A DNA stretch of 64,000 nucleotides from Caballeronia novacaledonica (GTDB taxonomy: Bacteria; Pseudomonadota; Gammaproteobacteria; Burkholderiales; Burkholderiaceae), in assembly GCF_900258035.1 (NCBI RefSeq), contig NZ_OGTP01000025.1:37109-101108 (forward strand), given 5' to 3'. Numbering within the stretch: position 1 is the stretch's first letter; the number at the start of each line of letters is the position of its first letter. Shown in pieces: positions 62,101 to 64,000 of the stretch. Position numbers and translations under genes: made by a program. The notes under the pieces were generated by a model. The model worked only from the letters and a program-made list of their open reading frames with translations, was not told the DNA's origin and ran no database searches.

Positions 62101-62414
62101 GGCTGCGATATGTCGACGCGCTCGTTGCCCTGAATCGAAAACCCGGTCCAATTGACGATGCCTTTCTGCGAGCGCTGGTCGATCGTCATCGAGGTCGCGC
62201 CCGGCCGGTTGACCGTGACGCTGCCGCTTTGAACCTGCTCGCCGACCGGCAGCGCCAGCGCGCCCGGCGACGCGACCAGCACGAGCAGCGGCAGGAGCGC
62301 CGCCGCCTTGAGATCCGCGCCCGCGTGACGCGCGGCGCGTCTCGCGAAACGCCGGATCGCGCGATCCCACGCCCGGCGATGCTTGCGGGTGCGAAGGCAA
62401 GTGCTGTCGCTCAT
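56193..62414 (-). CDS. Large two-partner-secretion exoprotein (TpsA, filamentous haemagglutinin-like)
   Basis: 2073 residues from the ATG at 62414, with AAGGAG upstream. An extended signal region with a basic N-terminus (TRKHRRAWDRAIRRFARRAARH) precedes a hydrophobic core ending near GALALP. The TPS secretion domain follows: GSVTVNRPGATSMTIDQRSQKGIVNWTGFSIQGNERV, then SRIAGQLNANGQVFLVNPAGVVFARGASVNVGSLVAST. The rest is a long beta-helix of imperfect Gly/Ala/Thr-rich repeats. The end has an MBG-like segment (YDIVVVPGTLTVTP) and a tail with cysteines. It should be an adhesin or matrix protein exported by the TpsB encoded 34 bp upstream. No CDI-type toxin tip is evident. Confidence 0.88.
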   Translation of the reverse strand: MSDSTCLRTRKHRRAWDRAIRRFARRAARHAGADLKAAALLPLLVLVASPGALALPVGEQVQSGSVTVNRPGATSMTIDQRSQKGIVNWTGFSIQGNERVDISQPSAQAVLLNRVVGSDASRIAGQLNANGQVFLVNPAGVVFARGASVNVGSLVASTLGITNDAFLAGKYRFDQGAAPGAKVSIENGANIAASSGGAVALLGAQVDNSGYVSATLGKIAVGAGSDITLDFAGDGLTMLKVNKSVANALVSNAGTFEADGGQIVMSVRAADQATASVLNQTGTVRARSVETRGGRIVLDGGTAGETDIGGNLDVSAPAGGKGGQIDATGYHVAVNDGAQIDASGAQGGGRVRIGGGAAGKEPDIANSDALWMSPSAQVNADALASGDGGHIVFFGTQAARVYGKVTARGGPNGGNGGLIETSALHLDVPGDNIDASAPHGAGGTWLLDPFNVVISNDRTDGNPTRDFTATTDDTRIWSQTINDQLNDGVNVTVSTGTAGTQAGNITLQGPIAKTSGNAATLTLSAAGSIIAQRAPGATADAEIVAFSNTSAAATGPLNIVLNANTAGLTDGTAIISLVGTSALPMNIFSNGGFITIGVPQQANGIAPAVQLASAIIDSRAMSFTPPPPTPPVVAVRAALVDASPRTVALPLSGALQTVVPDAAAPSGAITLNGNGPATNPAAGRAGVGVAIAGNSEIAATTGAVTLTGTGATGGVSLDAVTVSTAGNISIDGTASAGRGVDIGAVNGAALESTNGAVTLTGRGTSGGVFLNATDVTALSGASVSGTASAGVGVGMTGGGQSSIVNVSSGPLAISGTGTAGGVSMDTMSLSSLGDLTITGTSAAGVGVALSNTDAESNTGSVTVRGSGGAGGIQTRFGSFSSDEGGVTLDGTSLASGGSARADAVAMSQTPIDASGAITIRGVAALQGPLGAGVTILSAAEGTLTLSSGTPGIRIEGSGNGYSGVAIGNDVPAGTARTVFFNADVGPAFTPPLTILGTTNGAPVPGGTSAAGVSIANALVNGSDVTLAGSVSGTSAAHGLDIENSSVTATRTLGLRASNLSPTTSSIQVGGNSALGVPAGTLVLAPGVVTPGASFTVAADDAAPINIGVPGVPGPGYTLDAAFGARFAAGVANTYIGSASHTGRIALGTVCAGAGCGSVLPGISGELSIANAGAGSQGIALSGASGMNRLTLDSAGPSSEGAAGIQTNQLLLAGPGRFALTSAANVIGQVSFAGTGDTSLTGLGQLVVAPLAGNVFDARGNALAPVSTLGAASTLTGDLTLTASASANAGAGTITTAMPMQSAATRGTTLTMRAADTVSIGYGIASGLAPLNIVADAVKQVIVSGAGGARIAIRTNGGSVTLGTQGGGATGFDGASVTLRLADIDTRIGAPAGAPAATGGAVTIHGVAQPPLPGNGDGAGPVAIAPFGVELDGASIVSGSGRIELIGQSLSPNVNPGDGVVLRNASRLASGAGGIDVYGAGSGPGAAGVALLDGSALASAGGAIDIRGANVGAGAEPSSPAFGVALLNGSIDASAPGGTVSIAGSTTTADAGIAYGAVPLPVNAGRVTGPFSITTGPQGTITLRASNDGTATSLAGRSGPGSISTPGGLLFVSPATVDPATFGVAQANAVPITLFGAAATPGLSIDAVTYRTFSTGIQTLALGSSTQSGRIVVEGPCAGGASCAARPAVATSLTLQNTGAGSAGIDLPSGIAMPGKTLALDSSGAVTDPGGIQAQTLLLAGGGDFVLADAGNNVQTLALSGAHDVTFSTPGSFAIGTASAAGIDGTTGALTTIGGTQPAVTGDLTAISGNGAIALGTPGAPSQLSAGGSIDLVMEHGVFDNAPGGTLSAGAWRVWASTRNGENRNGIDPGGALPNFYGCVYGGICSWNGQPSQRVVPANGNHFVYADRPTATVTIGNQTRGEGAPNGPYGFDIGGLLGGDRPDSAILVTRAPGSSATRTSLAGAYSIDGAFSSPVGYDIVVVPGTLTVTPMQLQGAVFNRTGLQPLFTAQEQTFVYESNLGAINICVGTNEPILALQQAEGEADTLAADWKRVRSRPNLNNCLVVNGQHGCGEF

Positions 62415-62448
62415 GGCGAACTCCTTTGATTGCAGAACCGCTTGCGCG

Positions 62449-64000
62449 CTAGAACGATTTGGATACCTGCACGTAGACGCGCGGCACTTTGTCGTCGCCG
62501 GTCGAGTCGGCGCGGGTCGTGCGCCATGCCACGCTCGCATCGACGGTGATGCCGTACGGCCCGCTCCAGAACGCCCCGATGCCCGCGCCGCTGCGCGTGA
62601 CGGTGTTCGCGCCTTGTCCGGGAATCGAGCGCGCGTTGTAGCGTCCGACGCCGATATCGAAAAACGCGGACAGCGTGAGCGACGGAATCACCGCGTAACG
62701 GAACGCGGCCGTGGCGATCAGCCCTTCGTCGACGACCGCTTCGGACGGCGAATAGGCGCGCACCGCACGCGGCCCGCCGAGCGTGATGCGCGAGGAACTG
62801 TCGAGGTTCTGGTTCGCCCATTGCCCCGACACGCCCACGAAAAAGCTCGTGTTGCGCGTGATCGCGTTGAGCCGGTTCGCCTGCATCGTCAGGCGCACGC
62901 TGTTGCCCTGCGTGTGGCGTCCGAGCGGCCCCTGATCGATCGCCTCCGCGAACGCCGAGTCGATATTCAGATGCGCGAACGCCAGTTGCAGGTCCGCGCT
63001 GTTGAAACCGCCGCCGAGAAAACTGTCGCGGCTCTCGTACGACAGCCCGACGCTCGCCACGTACAGCTTTTGCGGATTGTCGAAACTCACGGCGTCGATC
63101 TTGTCCGTCAGCGAGCGATACTCCAGCGCGCCGCGCAGCAACAGGTTCTGGCTGCGCGAGCGGATCAGCGGCTGCGAAACCGACGCGGTGACGACATCCG
63201 CGTCGCCGTGCGCGTTCAGCGACGCGAACTGGTCGCCGAGGTAGTAGTACAGATGCGAATACGCGATGCCGACGCGCGTCCCGCTCGCGTCGACGGGCAC
63301 GTCGTAGCCGACGCGTCCGTACACGGTGTCGGCGCGCTCGGCGGCGAGCAGGTTCAGGTCGAGGTTGTCGCCGATGCCGAGCGGCGACGCGATGCGCCCC
63401 ACCGCGCCGAGCCGCCAGCGTCCGGCGGGCGCGGAGCCGTAGTCGTCGGCGGAAACGGCGAAGTTCCAGCGGCGCACGGGTTCCACGGTCACGCTCAGAT
63501 CGACGGTGCCGGGCGTGCCGCCCGTCTCCAGCGCCGACGTGACGCGGATGCCCGGCAAGTCCGAGAGCAGCAGCATCGTGCGTTCGAGTTCGCTTTGCCG
63601 CAGCGGCTTGCCGGGCTCGATCGCGGCGAGCCGCGCACGCACCATCGATTCCTTGATGGGCGCGCCGGGCGCCATCGTCAGACGCACCTGGCCGATCTTG
63701 CCTTCGAGCACGGTGAACGTGACATCACCGTTCGTGACGTCCTGCGGCGGAATCACGACCTGCGCGAGCGGATACCCGCGATCGCGATACACCTGCGCGA
63801 TGCGCGCGCCCATCGCGTTCAGATCGTTGATCGACACTTCCTGACCGATTTTGTCGGCGACGAGCGGCAGCAGCACGTCGTCCGGCAGCGTTTCGTTGCC
63901 CGCGAAGCGGATGCTTCGCAACACGAACTTCTTGCCTTCGGGCGCTTCCGCCGGCGCGGCCGGCGGCGTCGGCAGCGCGCCCGTGCCGCCGGGCGGCGGC
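62449..64000 (-). CDS. TpsB-family outer-membrane transporter (FhaC/ShlB type), 5' end outside window
   Basis: At least 517 residues; the reading frame continues through the end of the window, so the start and signal peptide are missing. A proline/alanine-rich linker precedes POTRA domains: FVLRSIRFAGNETLPDDVLLPLVADKIG, then VYRDRGYPLAQVVIPPQDVTNGDVTFTVLEGKIGQV. The C-terminal part is a 16-strand barrel with the conserved VRAY motif (GGPRAVRAYSPSEAV) of the periplasmic loop L6 and a terminal YVQVSKSF strand. It exports the TpsA encoded 34 bp downstream across the outer membrane. Confidence 0.93.
   Translation of the reverse strand, partial: PPPGGTGALPTPPAAPAEAPEGKKFVLRSIRFAGNETLPDDVLLPLVADKIGQEVSINDLNAMGARIAQVYRDRGYPLAQVVIPPQDVTNGDVTFTVLEGKIGQVRLTMAPGAPIKESMVRARLAAIEPGKPLRQSELERTMLLLSDLPGIRVTSALETGGTPGTVDLSVTVEPVRRWNFAVSADDYGSAPAGRWRLGAVGRIASPLGIGDNLDLNLLAAERADTVYGRVGYDVPVDASGTRVGIAYSHLYYYLGDQFASLNAHGDADVVTASVSQPLIRSRSQNLLLRGALEYRSLTDKIDAVSFDNPQKLYVASVGLSYESRDSFLGGGFNSADLQLAFAHLNIDSAFAEAIDQGPLGRHTQGNSVRLTMQANRLNAITRNTSFFVGVSGQWANQNLDSSSRITLGGPRAVRAYSPSEAVVDEGLIATAAFRYAVIPSLTLSAFFDIGVGRYNARSIPGQGANTVTRSGAGIGAFWSGPYGITVDASVAWRTTRADSTGDDKVPRVYVQVSKSF

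Noticed and set aside
56193..62414. Contact-dependent inhibition (CdiA) toxin
   Set aside because: The C-terminus lacks a VENN-type or related boundary and a toxin domain, and no small immunity gene follows; the next gene is tssA.

Overview
The window is GC-rich and densely coded, and the frames with coherent protein features leave only a few longer intergenic stretches. The gene content points to a beta-proteobacterium of Burkholderia sensu lato (Paraburkholderia/Caballeronia type): a Burkholderia-type porin, an Hcp/TssB-TssC type VI secretion system (T6SS), a two-partner secretion (TPS) pair, TauE/SafE, and exopolysaccharide BY-kinases. This is inferred from gene content, not from a marker gene. 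No rRNA, tRNA, CRISPR array or insertion sequence was recognised.

Region 1 (1-8903) is the end of an exopolysaccharide locus. It holds the 3' end of one Wzc-type tyrosine autokinase, a second complete one, a secreted PslG-like glycosidase, a convergent Tat/lipoprotein glycosidase, and after an AT-rich gap of about 0.75 kb an unusual protein joining a Wzy/ligase-like membrane domain to a BY-kinase domain.

Region 2 (8945-18385, minus strand, with lacI divergent at 18591) carries a LuxR-type regulator, a secreted beta-propeller, an ECF sigma factor coupled to a YciI/DGPF protein, and a compact nucleobase operon (NCS2 permease, amidohydrolase/deaminase, TauE exporter, porin). The operon is divergent from a LacI-type regulator across two matching palindromic operators.

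Region 3 (19626-35039) is mixed metabolism and envelope: a divergent pyruvate kinase downstream of a PiT phosphate transporter, an MFS transporter, a Nudix hydrolase, a chemoreceptor, a lipoprotein phosphodiesterase with a small secreted partner, a cyclic-nucleotide-regulated MscS channel, a ParB-like protein, an orphan membrane-anchored TAXI protein, a zinc alcohol dehydrogenase and a 111-residue orphan.

Region 4 (35089-64000) is a T6SS locus. hcp-vgrG runs left. A divergent operon (hcp-like, tssE, tssF, tssG, tssH/clpV, tagH-like FHA gene, PP2C phosphatase) runs right and meets a converging minus-strand series: tpsB, tpsA, tssA, DUF6484, DUF2169, thiolase-like, PAAR-like/GHH nuclease effector, beta-propeller, TIGR02270, tssB, tssC. 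The membrane-complex and baseplate genes tssJ, tssK, tssL and tssM are not in the window. The middle of that series resembles the Pseudomonas aeruginosa vgrG1b/tse7 effector module. Its strongest points of interest are the candidate toxin-immunity pair, the inactive-looking ketoacyl-synthase relative, and a large TPS adhesin gene ending 11 bp before tssA.
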